DNA of 64,000 bases from JAGQIB01 sp041393395 (lineage in GTDB: Bacteria > ARS69): contig JAWKKG010000006.1 of the NCBI GenBank assembly GCA_041393395.1, positions 186,001 to 250,000 on the forward strand, given 5' to 3'. Below the pieces are notes generated by a model, which was not told the origin of the DNA, did not search any database, and saw only the letters and a list, made by a program, of their open reading frames with translations. Below, piece by piece: positions 17,122 to 25,258 of this stretch. A program made the position numbers and the translations under genes. How positions within the stretch are numbered: position 1 is the stretch's first letter; every line of letters begins with the position of its first letter.

Positions 17122-17684
17122 TCTCCCGCCTCGAACGCGCGATCGCGCTCGCGGTGGAGCTTCACCGCGGCCAGACCCGCAAGGGCGGCGACGCACCGTA
17201 CGTGCTGCACCCGTTCGCGGTCGCGGCGCTGGTCGCGGATCACGGCGGCACCGAGGACGAGATCGCGGCCGCGTTGCTACACGACGCGATCGAGGATGGC
17301 GGGGGGGACTCGGCACGCGCGCGCCTGCGCGACGAACTCGGCCCGAACGTACTCGCGATCGTGGAGGGTTGCACGGACACGGACCGCGTGCCGAAGCCGC
17401 CGTGGCGCGAGCGCAAGGAGGCGTTCATCGCGTCGCTCGCCGGGGCCCCGGCGTCCGTGCGCCTCGTGATCGCCGCCGACAAGCTCCACAACGCCCGCAC
17501 GACGCGACGGGATCTCGAGCAGCAGGGCCCGGTCGTGTGGGATCGATTCCGCGGCGGCCGCGAGGGAAGCCTCTGGTACTACCGGCGGGTCGCCGAGGAG
17601 CTCGCGCGCGGGTTCGAGCACCCGATCGTCCGGGAGCTGGCGGACGAGGTCGGCGCGCTCGCGACCGCAGCCGGCGCCGCCTGA
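17118..17684 (+). CDS. HD-domain phosphohydrolase, MESH1/SpoT-hydrolase-like
   Basis: Protein of 188 residues with the motifs of the ppGpp-hydrolase type of HD domain: HRGQTRKGGDAPYVLHP near the start, the metal-binding LLHDAIED, and ADKLHNAR further on. There is no synthetase, TGS or ACT domain. This is therefore a small stand-alone hydrolase similar in layout to MESH1, whose substrates include ppGpp and NADPH. The true substrate is unknown. The start codon GTG lies inside the stop region of the TerB-like gene (GTGA). Confidence 0.85.
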   Translation: MISRLERAIALAVELHRGQTRKGGDAPYVLHPFAVAALVADHGGTEDEIAAALLHDAIEDGGGDSARARLRDELGPNVLAIVEGCTDTDRVPKPPWRERKEAFIASLAGAPASVRLVIAADKLHNARTTRRDLEQQGPVVWDRFRGGREGSLWYYRRVAEELARGFEHPIVRELADEVGALATAAGAA

Positions 17685-18053
17685 CCCGCCGATCGACGGG
17701 CCCGGACGCAGGACGGCCGGTCGCCCTTCCGCTCCGGATCCCCGCTCGCCACGAAGATCGCCGGGCGCACCCGTCAATCTCCTTCCCCTTCGGCGGTTCC
17801 CCGGAGGCAGATCGAACGGACCGGCCGGGTTCCTGACGTGCAAGTTCGAACGCGGTGGCTCGAGCCCACGAGCTCCTGCGTCCGATTCGACGTTAGCCAC
17901 GATCGCGGCGATCCACGACACCGGTGGGATCGGTGGTCGATCGCGGGGGACGAAGGCTCCGTTGCGCGGGCCCGAGCGCGGACCACCAGGCGCCCGACGG
18001 TCGGGATCCGGCCGCGAGCGCCGGCCGGCGGAGGCGGTCCGAGGCGGGCCGTC
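17685..18053. other. Intergenic region without recognised gene
   Basis: A 369-base gap between the convergent HD-domain gene and the LytTR regulator gene. I see no tRNA, convincing terminator with a T-run, or open frame with coding character. Fragments such as CTCGAGCCCACGAG look tRNA-like at first but do not fold into a cloverleaf. Confidence 0.5.
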
Positions 18054-18830
18054 CTAGGTCGTGCCCTCGAGCAGCTTCTGGAGTCCGTCGCGATAGCCGC
18101 GGCTCGAACCGAGGCGCGTGCCGTCCTTCAGGATCACGACGTACTCGCCGTGCGACACGCCCTCGAGCTGCTTGATCCGGTCCAGGCTCACGATGATGCG
18201 CCGGTGGATGCGCAGGAACCGGTCCGGGTCGAGCCGACGTTCCAGGCGACTCATCGTCTCGCGCAGCAGGTGCGACTCCCGGCCGACGTGCAGCTCCACG
18301 TAGTTGCCGGCCGCCTCGATCCAGTCGATCTCGTCCGCACGCAGGAAGAACACGCGGCCGCCGGACTTCACCACGATCCGGTCGAGACGCGTCCGCCGGT
18401 CCTCGATCTCCTCCAGCAGCGCCACCAGGCGACGGTCCACGTCGCGCCCGTCGCCACTGCGCCGCGCCACTTCCGCCCGCCCGCGCTCGAGCGCCAGGCG
18501 GAACCGGTCGCGGTCGAACGGCTTCAGCACGTAGTCCAGCGCGTGCACCTCGAACGCGCGCACGGCGTACTCGTCGAACGCCGTCACGAACACGACGACC
18601 GGACGGTTCTCGGCTTCCAGGGCTTCCAGCACACCGAATCCATCGAGGTCCGGCATCTGCACGTCGAGGAACACGAGGTCCGGCGTGTCCGCCTCGATGC
18701 GCTCCACCGCCTCGCGGCCGTTCGCGCACTCGCCGAGGATCGAGACCTCGGTCTCCTTCTCCAGCAGGTTGCGGATGCGGTCGCGCGCGAGCGGCTCGTC
18801 GTCCACGATCAGCACTCGAAGGTCGGACAT
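18054..18830 (-). CDS. LytTR-family response regulator
   Basis: Cytoplasmic regulator of 258 residues. The receiver domain covers residues 4-120, with acidic Asp10/Asp11, the phospho-acceptor Asp56 in VFLDVQMPDLDG, and Lys103 in LKPFDR. A linker of about 30 residues leads to a C-terminal LytTR DNA-binding domain (about 155-255). That domain carries IVVKSGGRVFFLRADEIDWIEAAGNYVEL and RIHRRIIVSLDRIKQLE. It is partnered with the sensor kinase immediately upstream, overlapping it by one base. Targets are not evident from the sequence. Confidence 0.95.
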   Translation of the reverse strand: MSDLRVLIVDDEPLARDRIRNLLEKETEVSILGECANGREAVERIEADTPDLVFLDVQMPDLDGFGVLEALEAENRPVVVFVTAFDEYAVRAFEVHALDYVLKPFDRDRFRLALERGRAEVARRSGDGRDVDRRLVALLEEIEDRRTRLDRIVVKSGGRVFFLRADEIDWIEAAGNYVELHVGRESHLLRETMSRLERRLDPDRFLRIHRRIIVSLDRIKQLEGVSHGEYVVILKDGTRLGSSRGYRDGLQKLLEGTT

Positions 18831-19966
18831 CAGTCTCCCTCCATTTCGGTCGGAATCCGCGCCGCCGAGCGGAACGGGAGCGAGAGGGTCACGTCGAGGC
18901 CGCCGCCCTCCGCGTTCGTGAGAGTCATTACGGACGACGGTCCGTACAGTTGCCGGAGCCGTTCCCGGGTGTTCGACAGCCCGACGCCCTCCCGGACCCG
19001 GGACGGGCCGGGCGCGAGCCCGGGACCGTCGTCCCGGACCCGGAGCATGAGATCGCCGTTCCGGCGGGCCGCCACGATCCGGATGTGGCCCGCCTCCGAG
19101 CTCGGCGCCACACCGTGGCGGATCGCGTTCTCCACGATCGGCTGCAGGATCAGGCTCGGCACGCGGGCTTCCAGGGTCCCCGGCTCGACGTCCATGTCCA
19201 CCCGGAGACGGTCCGGAAACCGGACCTGTTCAATCTCGAGATAGCGCCGGAGGAAGTCGAGCTCCTGGCGCAGCGGCACCTCGGTGGAGCGTCCGGTCTC
19301 CAGCGTGAGCCGCAGGAAATCCGACAGCCGGGCGAGCATGCGCTCGGCCGCCGCGACGTCCCGGCTCATCAGCGCGGAGATCGCGTTCAGCGTGTTGAAC
19401 AGAAAGTGCGGATTCAGCTGCATGCGGAGCGCATGGAGCTCGGCGCGGGCGAGCTGGGCCTCCATCCGCGACGCGCGCACCTCCCCCTCGCGGTAGCGAC
19501 GGTGGTAGTCGAGCGCCATCTGCAGGAACACGAGTCCCCAGTACGTCAGCACGTCGAAGTGGAAGCGCGCGAGGAACAGGGACGCGAGCAGATCGTCGAT
19601 CGAGACGTTCTCGTACGACCGCCACCGCAGCCAAAGGGCGGCGCCGTACAGCGCGGAGTGCGCCGCCATGAACGTGACGCTCAGCCCGAGATGGACGAGG
19701 AGATTCCGGAACGGCGCCCCGCGCCCGAGCGGAAACGGGCGGTACAGGCGGAACACGAGCGGCGCGAGCAGCGCCCACAGGTACCAATCCAGTAGCGACC
19801 ACGCGATCGCGTCGCGCCAGCTGACGGGCGGACCGAGCAGCTGGTACGAGTAGAACATCCGGTTCGCGAAGAACAGCGCGACCGCGGTCCACCCGATCAT
19901 CACGGGGGCCACGCGACGCCACACGGACGGCGCTCCGGGCGGGGAATCTGGGGACGGTGCCGTCAT
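18830..19966 (-). CDS. LytS-type sensor histidine kinase
   Basis: Membrane sensor of about 378 residues from ATG 19966, which has GGAG seven bases upstream. Four hydrophobic helices (about residues 20-155) form the input part, with no recognisable extracellular domain. A coiled-coil linker follows. The HisKA-like domain of the LytS/YehU type (PF06580) has the phospho-acceptor His187 in NPHFLFNTLNAISAL. The HATPase region shows EQVRFPDRL, VPSLILQPIVENAIRHG and DDGPGL. It overlaps the LytTR regulator gene by one base and so forms a complete two-component pair. Confidence 0.93.
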   Translation of the reverse strand: MTAPSPDSPPGAPSVWRRVAPVMIGWTAVALFFANRMFYSYQLLGPPVSWRDAIAWSLLDWYLWALLAPLVFRLYRPFPLGRGAPFRNLLVHLGLSVTFMAAHSALYGAALWLRWRSYENVSIDDLLASLFLARFHFDVLTYWGLVFLQMALDYHRRYREGEVRASRMEAQLARAELHALRMQLNPHFLFNTLNAISALMSRDVAAAERMLARLSDFLRLTLETGRSTEVPLRQELDFLRRYLEIEQVRFPDRLRVDMDVEPGTLEARVPSLILQPIVENAIRHGVAPSSEAGHIRIVAARRNGDLMLRVRDDGPGLAPGPSRVREGVGLSNTRERLRQLYGPSSVMTLTNAEGGGLDVTLSLPFRSAARIPTEMEGD

Positions 19967-20131
19967 CGAACGCTCCGACGGGGGTCTCTCCACGATAATC
20001 CCCGTCCCGTGGGCTCCGGAAGGCTCGAGCCCGGGCGTTCACGGCCGAAAACGGCCGGTTCGTCCCCGGAGAGGGGTTTGGGGAGCCCTACGTCGCCGCG
20101 GGCGGCCGGTCGGAGCCGGCCGTCGGGCGGG

Positions 20132-21025
20132 CTACCAGGGCGTCGGGATGTTGAAGTAGTAGGTGAATCCGACCTGCCCGTCGAAACCGGACCAGTCGAG
20201 CTCCGTCCCGCCCCGGCGCAAGCGCGGCCCGTCCGCGGTTTCCTCCACGACGGGCACCGCCACGAACGCCTGCTCGTTCACCGGATCGACGAGCGCATCG
20301 AGACCGGTGATCTCGGGATCCGTCACCCGCGCGACGCGATACGTCGCCCGTGCGTGGATGAACATGTGGTCGGAGACGTTCTTCTCGAAGAACATCGCGT
20401 AGTGCGAGCCCCAGCTCTTCCCCTTGAGCTCGATCACGCCGAGCGTGAAATCCTGGTCGTTCCGCCCCTCGGACAGCGTCTGCTTCGCCTGGGAATCGTA
20501 GCGGCCGAGTCCCGCCAGGAACCCGAAGCGCGTATCGCGCTTCGATTTGAGGAAGTCCCAGCCGAGCGAAACCATCAGGGCCGAGGCCGGGACCTCGACC
20601 TGGTTCTTCGCGGAGATGCCGCCGATCGTCTCGCTCTGGGAGACATGCTCGTAGATCGCCTCGACCAGCAGGCGGCTCTTCACGATCGCCCGTACCCCGC
20701 CGCCGTACCCGAGGAATCCGTTGAACGGCTGCATGGTCACGGTCGTGCCCTGCGACTGGATCGCGAGGTTCATCGCCGTGACCGCCTCGTTGAACTCGGT
20801 CATCTGGAGGCTGCCGAACGCGCCGAACACCGTGAGCCCGTACACGATCGGCGGGTACGGATCCAGTACGTCGTCCGTCACCGTCCCGACTTCCTCCAGA
20901 TCCGTGATCTGCGCGCGAGACGCCGACGGAAAGCCGACCAGCGCCCCGACGACGGCGAGAGCGGCGAAAGCACGCACCGGCGCCGGCACGAACGAGGACC
21001 AGAACGAGGAGGTTTGGTGTCTCAC
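20132..21025 (-). CDS. Predicted outer-membrane beta-barrel protein
   Basis: Exported protein of 297 residues. GTG 21025 is chosen because AAGGAG lies six bases upstream and the product then starts with a basic region and a hydrophobic helix ending at SASRA, a good signal peptide. The mature part is rich in alternating strands (GLTVFGAFGSLQM, GGGVRAIVKSRLLVEAIYEHV, LMVSLGWDFL, QVGFTYYFNI) and ends with aromatic residues near PTPW. This fits an 8- to 12-strand barrel. Substrate and function are unknown. It lies downstream of the two-component genes on the same strand, separated by about 150 bases on the kinase side. Confidence 0.7.
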   Translation of the reverse strand: MRHQTSSFWSSFVPAPVRAFAALAVVGALVGFPSASRAQITDLEEVGTVTDDVLDPYPPIVYGLTVFGAFGSLQMTEFNEAVTAMNLAIQSQGTTVTMQPFNGFLGYGGGVRAIVKSRLLVEAIYEHVSQSETIGGISAKNQVEVPASALMVSLGWDFLKSKRDTRFGFLAGLGRYDSQAKQTLSEGRNDQDFTLGVIELKGKSWGSHYAMFFEKNVSDHMFIHARATYRVARVTDPEITGLDALVDPVNEQAFVAVPVVEETADGPRLRRGGTELDWSGFDGQVGFTYYFNIPTPW

Positions 21026-21262
21026 GGGAACTCCTTGGCTGACCGCGGGCGTGAGGCGGGTCGGGCCCACCGATCCGGCGAAATCGCGGGAGCGGGCCCA
21101 TCATTTTCCAACGAATTGCCGGAATATCAAGGGGATTCCCGCCGGAAGACGGACCGGCCCCGCGAGAGCCCCTCGGGCGGGTCGACCGCCGCGCCGAGCG
21201 CCCTTCGCCTCCGGCCGCCCTTGCGAGCGCCGGGACGGACGTCTAGGATTGGTCTCCCCCTT

Positions 21263-21394
21263 GTGGTGCGAAAAGTGTGTCTGGCGGCCCCGGGTGGCCC
21301 GTTTGGCGCATGAACCGGTGCAGGACATTCGGTTGATGCGCAGCGGGCGGCACTCGGTGGGCCCCTTGGGACCGAGACACACTCTTCGCACCAC
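21263..21394. ncRNA. Strongly self-complementary 132-nt element, candidate structured RNA or leader
   Basis: A 20-base inverted repeat (21263-21282 with 21375-21394, 19 of 20 paired) encloses further nested helices: CCGGGTG with CACTCGG, GCCCG with CGGGC, GCGCAT with ATGCGC, and AACCG with CGGTT, closing on a 12-base loop. The whole block folds into one long hairpin. The single outer mismatch would be a G-U pair if the minus strand were transcribed, whereas one inner pair is G-U on the plus strand, so the strand is undecided. It ends 16 bases before the ATG of the oxoamine synthase gene. It matches no RNA family I can name. Confidence 0.55.
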
Positions 21395-21410
21395 GACCTG
21401 GAGGTCCACC

Positions 21411-22649
21411 ATGTCGCTCGATCGCCTCGATGCCGCTCTTCGGCACGAGATCGCCGCTCTCCAGGAGGAAGGGAGGGCGAAGGCCCCGGAACGAGTGATC
21501 ACGGGCTGGGTGCCGCCCCGCGACGGACGGGGGCCGCGGTGGCACCTCCGGGGCGAGGACGGCGAGTTCCTCCGCATGAACTCGAACAGCTACCTCTCGC
21601 TCTCGCACCGTCCCGAGCTGCTGCACGCGGCCGACGTCGCGGCTCGCGAGTTCGGCGCGGGGCCGGGCGCGGTGCGGTTCATCGACGGGACGTTCGAGTC
21701 GCACGTGAAGCTCGAGCGGGAGATCGCGGCGTTCGTGGACAAGCCCGCGGCGAAGATCTTCAACTCGGCCTACACGGCGAACCTCGGCCTGGCTCTCGCG
21801 ATCCAGAATTCGGTGACGTTCTGGATCGGCGACGAGCTGAACCACAACTGCATCATCCGGGCGATGCGGATCGCGAACGTGCCGCGCAGCCACAAGGCGA
21901 TCTACCGCCACAACGACATGGACGATCTGCGCGAGAAGATCGCGAACGTTCCGGACGGCGTGCGGCGCGTGGTCGTGATCTTCGACGGCGTGTTCAGCAT
22001 GCGCGGCGACGTCGCCCCGATGAAGGAGATCCAGGAGATCCTCGCGCCCCACCGCGACCGCTTCCCGGAGGGACTCGTCACCGTGGTCGACGACTCCCAC
22101 GGGATCGGCGCCTACGGCGCGACGGGCAGGGGCACCGAGGAGCATGGCGGCGCGAAGGCGGACCTCGTCGTCGGCACGTTCGGCAAGGCGTTCGGCGTGA
22201 ACGGCGGATTCGTCGCCGGTTCCGCCGACGTGATCGAGGCCGTGCGCCAGCGCGCCGACACGTACATCTACACGAATCCTCTCTCGGTCGCGGATTGCGC
22301 CGCCGCGAGCGAGTCGCTCGCGATCGTGGACTCCGAGGAAGGGCGCGGCCTGCTGCGTCACCTGCACGAGCGCATCGCGCAGTTCCGCGCCGGGCTCGAG
22401 GCCCTCGGACAGGAGTCGATCCCCGGTCCGCACCCGGTGGTGCCGCTCCTGGTCCGCGACACGTCGCGTTGCCGCGAAATGGTGCGCAAGTTCTTCCACG
22501 AGAAGATCCTCGTCGTCGGGCTCGCGTTCCCGGTCGTTCCGCGCGGCGACGACACGATCCGGTTCCAGATCAACGCGTGCCACACCGAGGCGGACATTCG
22601 CGAAGCCCTGCAGGTCCTGGAGCGCATCGTCGCTCCGGTGCGGAGCTGA
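21411..22649 (+). CDS. Alpha-oxoamine synthase family aminotransferase (KBL/AONS-like)
   Basis: PLP-dependent enzyme of 412 residues that condenses an acyl-CoA with an amino acid and releases CO2. Recognisable parts are NSNSYLSLSHRPEL at the N-terminus, GPGAVRFIDGTFESHVKLE, the Asp-Ser-His of VDDSHGIGAYG that holds the cofactor ring, and the Schiff-base lysine in GTFGKAFGVNGGF. Substrates could be glycine plus acetyl-CoA (2-amino-3-ketobutyrate ligase), pimeloyl-CoA plus alanine, or serine plus palmitoyl-CoA. No biotin or threonine-degradation gene is nearby to decide. ATG 21411 follows GGAGG. Confidence 0.88.
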   Translation: MSLDRLDAALRHEIAALQEEGRAKAPERVITGWVPPRDGRGPRWHLRGEDGEFLRMNSNSYLSLSHRPELLHAADVAAREFGAGPGAVRFIDGTFESHVKLEREIAAFVDKPAAKIFNSAYTANLGLALAIQNSVTFWIGDELNHNCIIRAMRIANVPRSHKAIYRHNDMDDLREKIANVPDGVRRVVVIFDGVFSMRGDVAPMKEIQEILAPHRDRFPEGLVTVVDDSHGIGAYGATGRGTEEHGGAKADLVVGTFGKAFGVNGGFVAGSADVIEAVRQRADTYIYTNPLSVADCAAASESLAIVDSEEGRGLLRHLHERIAQFRAGLEALGQESIPGPHPVVPLLVRDTSRCREMVRKFFHEKILVVGLAFPVVPRGDDTIRFQINACHTEADIREALQVLERIVAPVRS

Positions 22650-22653
22650 GCCG

Positions 22654-23031
22654 TTGCCACTCCGGATTCGCATCGAGAACCCGATCGTCTACGCGGACTT
22701 CGAGGGGGAGACGACCGACGCGGAGATCCTCACGGAGATCCATCGCGTGTGGGCGGACCCCGCGTTGCCGATTTCGTTCGGCCTGCTCATCGACGTGCGC
22801 CGCTCGGAGTCGCTGGGGCGGCGCTCGCCCGAGAAGATCCAGTCTCTCGTGAGTCTCCTGATTCCCTACGTCGACCGCTTCCGACGTCGTTTCGCGGTCG
22901 TGGTGGCCGAGGACGTCCAGTTCGGGATGGTCCGCATGGCGGCCGCGTTCGCGGACTTCCAGCACATCTCGATCGAGGTCTTTCGCGATCTCGATTCCGC
23001 GCGCGCCTGGCTGGACCGGGAAGAGCCGTGA
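22654..23031 (+). CDS. SpoIIAA/STAS-like protein
   Basis: Predicted 125-residue soluble protein with the alternating beta-alpha pattern of the SpoIIAA-like family (VYADFEGETTDAEILTEIH, FGLLIDVRRSESLG, RRFAVVVAEDVQFGMVRMAAAF). Such small proteins occur as stand-alone STAS-type modules with mostly unknown partners. The TTG start is supported by GGAG about eight bases upstream and the lack of a nearby ATG. It begins five bases after the oxoamine synthase stop and overlaps the DUF72 gene by four bases (GTGA), so the three genes form one transcription unit. Confidence 0.7.
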   Translation: MPLRIRIENPIVYADFEGETTDAEILTEIHRVWADPALPISFGLLIDVRRSESLGRRSPEKIQSLVSLLIPYVDRFRRRFAVVVAEDVQFGMVRMAAAFADFQHISIEVFRDLDSARAWLDREEP

Positions 23032-23726
23032 GACTCTCCGTGGGCACGAGCGGCTACAGCTACAAGGAGTGGAAGGGGAACTTCTACCCCGAGAAGCTGC
23101 CCGCGAAGGACATGCTCGAGTACTACGCCGGCCGGCTCCCCGCGGTGGAGATCAACAACACGTTCTACCGGATGCCGCGCCCCGAGATGCTGAAGGGCTG
23201 GGCGGAGCGCGTGCCGGAGACCTTCCGCTTCTCGATCAAGGCGTCGCGTCGCATCACGCACTTCGGCAAGCTGGAGGGCGTGGAGGAGGAGACGCGGTTC
23301 CTGCTGGAGACCGCGCGCGGGCTCGGGGAACGACTCGGGGTCATCCTGTTCCAGCTCCCGCCGAATTCCCCTGCGGATCTTCCCCGCCTCACACGGTTCG
23401 TCTCCCTCCTGCCGGAAGGAACGCGCGCCGCGTTCGAGTTCCGTCATCCGTCGTGGGCGAGCGCCGACGTCTCGGAGGCGCTCCGCGCCCGGAATCTCGC
23501 CCGCGTCGTGGCGGATGACGACGACCGCCCCGGCGAGCTCGAAGCCACGGCGGACTGGGGCTACCTGCGGTTGCGGCGCACCGACTACGCGGAGGACGAT
23601 CTCGCGCGCTGGTCCCGCGACGTCCTGTCCCAGAACTGGAGCGAGGCGTTCGTGTTCTTCAAGCACGAGGACGAGGGCACCGGCCCGCGCCTCGCCCGCA
23701 GCTTCCTCGAGCTGAGCGGCCGCTGA
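23028..23726 (+). CDS. DUF72 family protein
   Basis: TIM-barrel protein of 232 residues. The family signature starts at the very N-terminus (LSVGTSGYSYKEWKGNFYPEKLP), followed by YYAGRLPAVEINNTFYRMP, RFSIKASRRITH and ILFQLPPN, with FEFRHPSW in the middle and FVFFKHED near the end. No biochemical role is established for DUF72. The fold and conserved acidic and histidine residues suggest an enzyme, possibly nuclease- or isomerase-like. Translation is coupled to the SpoIIAA-like gene. Confidence 0.93.
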   Translation: MRLSVGTSGYSYKEWKGNFYPEKLPAKDMLEYYAGRLPAVEINNTFYRMPRPEMLKGWAERVPETFRFSIKASRRITHFGKLEGVEEETRFLLETARGLGERLGVILFQLPPNSPADLPRLTRFVSLLPEGTRAAFEFRHPSWASADVSEALRARNLARVVADDDDRPGELEATADWGYLRLRRTDYAEDDLARWSRDVLSQNWSEAFVFFKHEDEGTGPRLARSFLELSGR

Positions 23727-23751
23727 CTTCAGCCGCTCCCGGAGTGGGCGC

Positions 23752-24807
23752 TTGAGAACGTTCGCCGACGCGACCGGCCGGCTGTCCTCCGTCCTCGTCG
23801 CCCTCTCCCTCGCTTCCGCCGCGGCCGCCCCCCCGGACCCGTCCGCCCCCACGCGCCCGCCGGTCCGCGGAGTGACCGTGTCCACGCCGTGGGCCGGTCA
23901 GGACTGGGGCTCCGACGAGATGGTCGAAACCCTTCGTACGCTCCGCGACCTCGGCGTGAACTGGGTCGCGATCCATCCGTACGGCGGTATCGCGAACGAC
24001 GGCACCGTGGGCGGCTCGCGCATCGATCGACTGTACGAGGATCCGGTATGGCTCACGCGTCCGATCCGGGAGGCGCACGCGCTGGGAATGCAGATCTTCA
24101 TCAAGCCGCACCTCGCGTACTGGGGGAGCCGCTTCTCCTGGCGCGGGGAGATTCGTTTCGAAGACCCGGCGGAACGGGAGCGGTTCTTCCGCACGTACGA
24201 GGAGTGGATCGTCCGGGTCGCCCGCCTGTCCGCCGGCGCGGACGGCTTCGCCGTGGGAACCGAGCTCGACGCGATGACCGACGATCCCGCGGCATGGCGG
24301 CGGATCATTGCCGCCGTGCGCGAGGAGTACGACGGCCCCCTCACCTACTGCGCGGGCTGGGACCGTTTCGAGGAGATCCCGTTCTGGTCCGACCTCGACG
24401 TGATCGGCGTGCAATCGTACTTCCCGCTCGTGGAGCACGAGGGCATCCCCACGACCGAAGAACTGGAAGCGGGCTGGCGCGTCGTCGCGCGGCGGCTCGA
24501 GGCGTTCTCGCTGCGACTCAAGCGACCGATCGTGCTGAGCGAGCTGGGCTACAACTGCTCACGCTTCGCGGCGGTGCGGCCGTGGGACTACGAACAGCAC
24601 GCGGATGCTGCGGCCGAGGACCTCCAGCAACGCTGTCTCGATGTCGCACTGACCACGCTCGCCGAGTCGCCCCACGTCGTGGGCGCGTTCCTCTGGAAGT
24701 GGTTCCCGGGCGAGCGCGCGCGTGGCGACTTCCGGCTCTCGAACCCGGCGCTGCGCACGGTGATCCGTCGCCACTGGAACGAGGCGAGAACCGCCGAATC
24801 ACGCTGA
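23752..24807 (+). CDS. Exported TIM-barrel glycoside hydrolase-like protein (GH113-like)
   Basis: Protein of 351 residues with a signal peptide (hydrophobic core SSVLVALSLASAAAA) and a TIM barrel. The strands TLRDLGVNWVAIHPYG, MQIFIKPHLAYW, DGFAVGTELDAM and PIVLSELGYN place a catalytic acid/base Glu after strand 4 (GTELD) and a nucleophile Glu after strand 7 (LSELGY). This is the arrangement of clan GH-A and close to GH113 mannanase-like proteins. The start is a TTG with GGAGTG upstream. Substrate specificity cannot be read from the sequence. Confidence 0.8.
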   Translation: MRTFADATGRLSSVLVALSLASAAAAPPDPSAPTRPPVRGVTVSTPWAGQDWGSDEMVETLRTLRDLGVNWVAIHPYGGIANDGTVGGSRIDRLYEDPVWLTRPIREAHALGMQIFIKPHLAYWGSRFSWRGEIRFEDPAERERFFRTYEEWIVRVARLSAGADGFAVGTELDAMTDDPAAWRRIIAAVREEYDGPLTYCAGWDRFEEIPFWSDLDVIGVQSYFPLVEHEGIPTTEELEAGWRVVARRLEAFSLRLKRPIVLSELGYNCSRFAAVRPWDYEQHADAAAEDLQQRCLDVALTTLAESPHVVGAFLWKWFPGERARGDFRLSNPALRTVIRRHWNEARTAESR

Positions 24808-24834
24808 CGTCCGCCGCGGCCCCCCTTCACGGAA

Positions 24835-24864
24835 TCGGCCGCGGAGCCTTCGCCCCGCGGCCGA
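24835..24864. terminator. Hairpin between convergent genes, likely bidirectional terminator
   Basis: A perfect 10-base-pair stem TCGGCCGCGG / CCGCGGCCGA (24835-24844 with 24855-24864) has a 10-base loop and lies between the ends of two converging genes. There is no T-run on either side, so termination efficiency is uncertain. Confidence 0.5.
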
Positions 24865-24888
24865 CGCCCATTCGTCGAGCTCCGGACG

Positions 24889-25209
24889 CTACTTCTTCAT
24901 CGACTGCTTCAGCTGCTCGAACACCTTCGACAGCTCCGGGCTCTCGGCGATCTTGTACATCGCCTTCTCGAACTCCTCGGCGCTCACTCCGTGCTTCTGC
25001 AGGAGCGCCTCCGCCTGCGACGGATCCTTCTCGAGATCCACGGCGAGCTGCGCGTAGCTCTTCAGCTGATCGGGCGCGATGTCGGAATCCGCCACGGCCT
25101 TCGCCACGGCCTTCGCCTGCTCGATCGCCTGCTTCGCGTCCTCGGGCACTTCACAACCGGCGGCCACCAGCAGGGCGGGCAGCACCAGCACTTTCCAGTT
25201 CAACTTCAC
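24889..25209 (-). CDS. Small lipoprotein, helical
   Basis: Predicted 106-residue lipoprotein. GTG 25209 has GGAGG upstream and gives a signal peptide with lipobox LLVAAGC near residue 17-19. The mature part is short, charged and predicted helical (EDAKQAIEQAKAVAKAVADSD, then repeated EKDPSQAEALLQKHGVSAEEFEKAMYKI). It resembles no family I can name. It lies 49 bases downstream of another alanine/glutamate-rich envelope protein gene, and both follow copA on the same strand. Confidence 0.7.
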   Translation of the reverse strand: MKLNWKVLVLPALLVAAGCEVPEDAKQAIEQAKAVAKAVADSDIAPDQLKSYAQLAVDLEKDPSQAEALLQKHGVSAEEFEKAMYKIAESPELSKVFEQLKQSMKK

Positions 25210-25258
25210 TTGAACGTTCCTCCGTCGTTCGGGCCGGCGCGGGCCGGCCGCATGATTC

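Noticed and set aside
17838..17900. tRNA-like sequence in the 17685-18053 gap
   Set aside because: No cloverleaf can be drawn. Only isolated TTCGAA-type fragments are present.
21263..21394. Signal recognition particle RNA in the hairpin element (the stretch TGAACCGGTGCAGG resembles the SRP core)
   Set aside because: The GGAA tetraloop and the GCAGCC side of the symmetric loop are missing, so the conserved domain IV cannot form.
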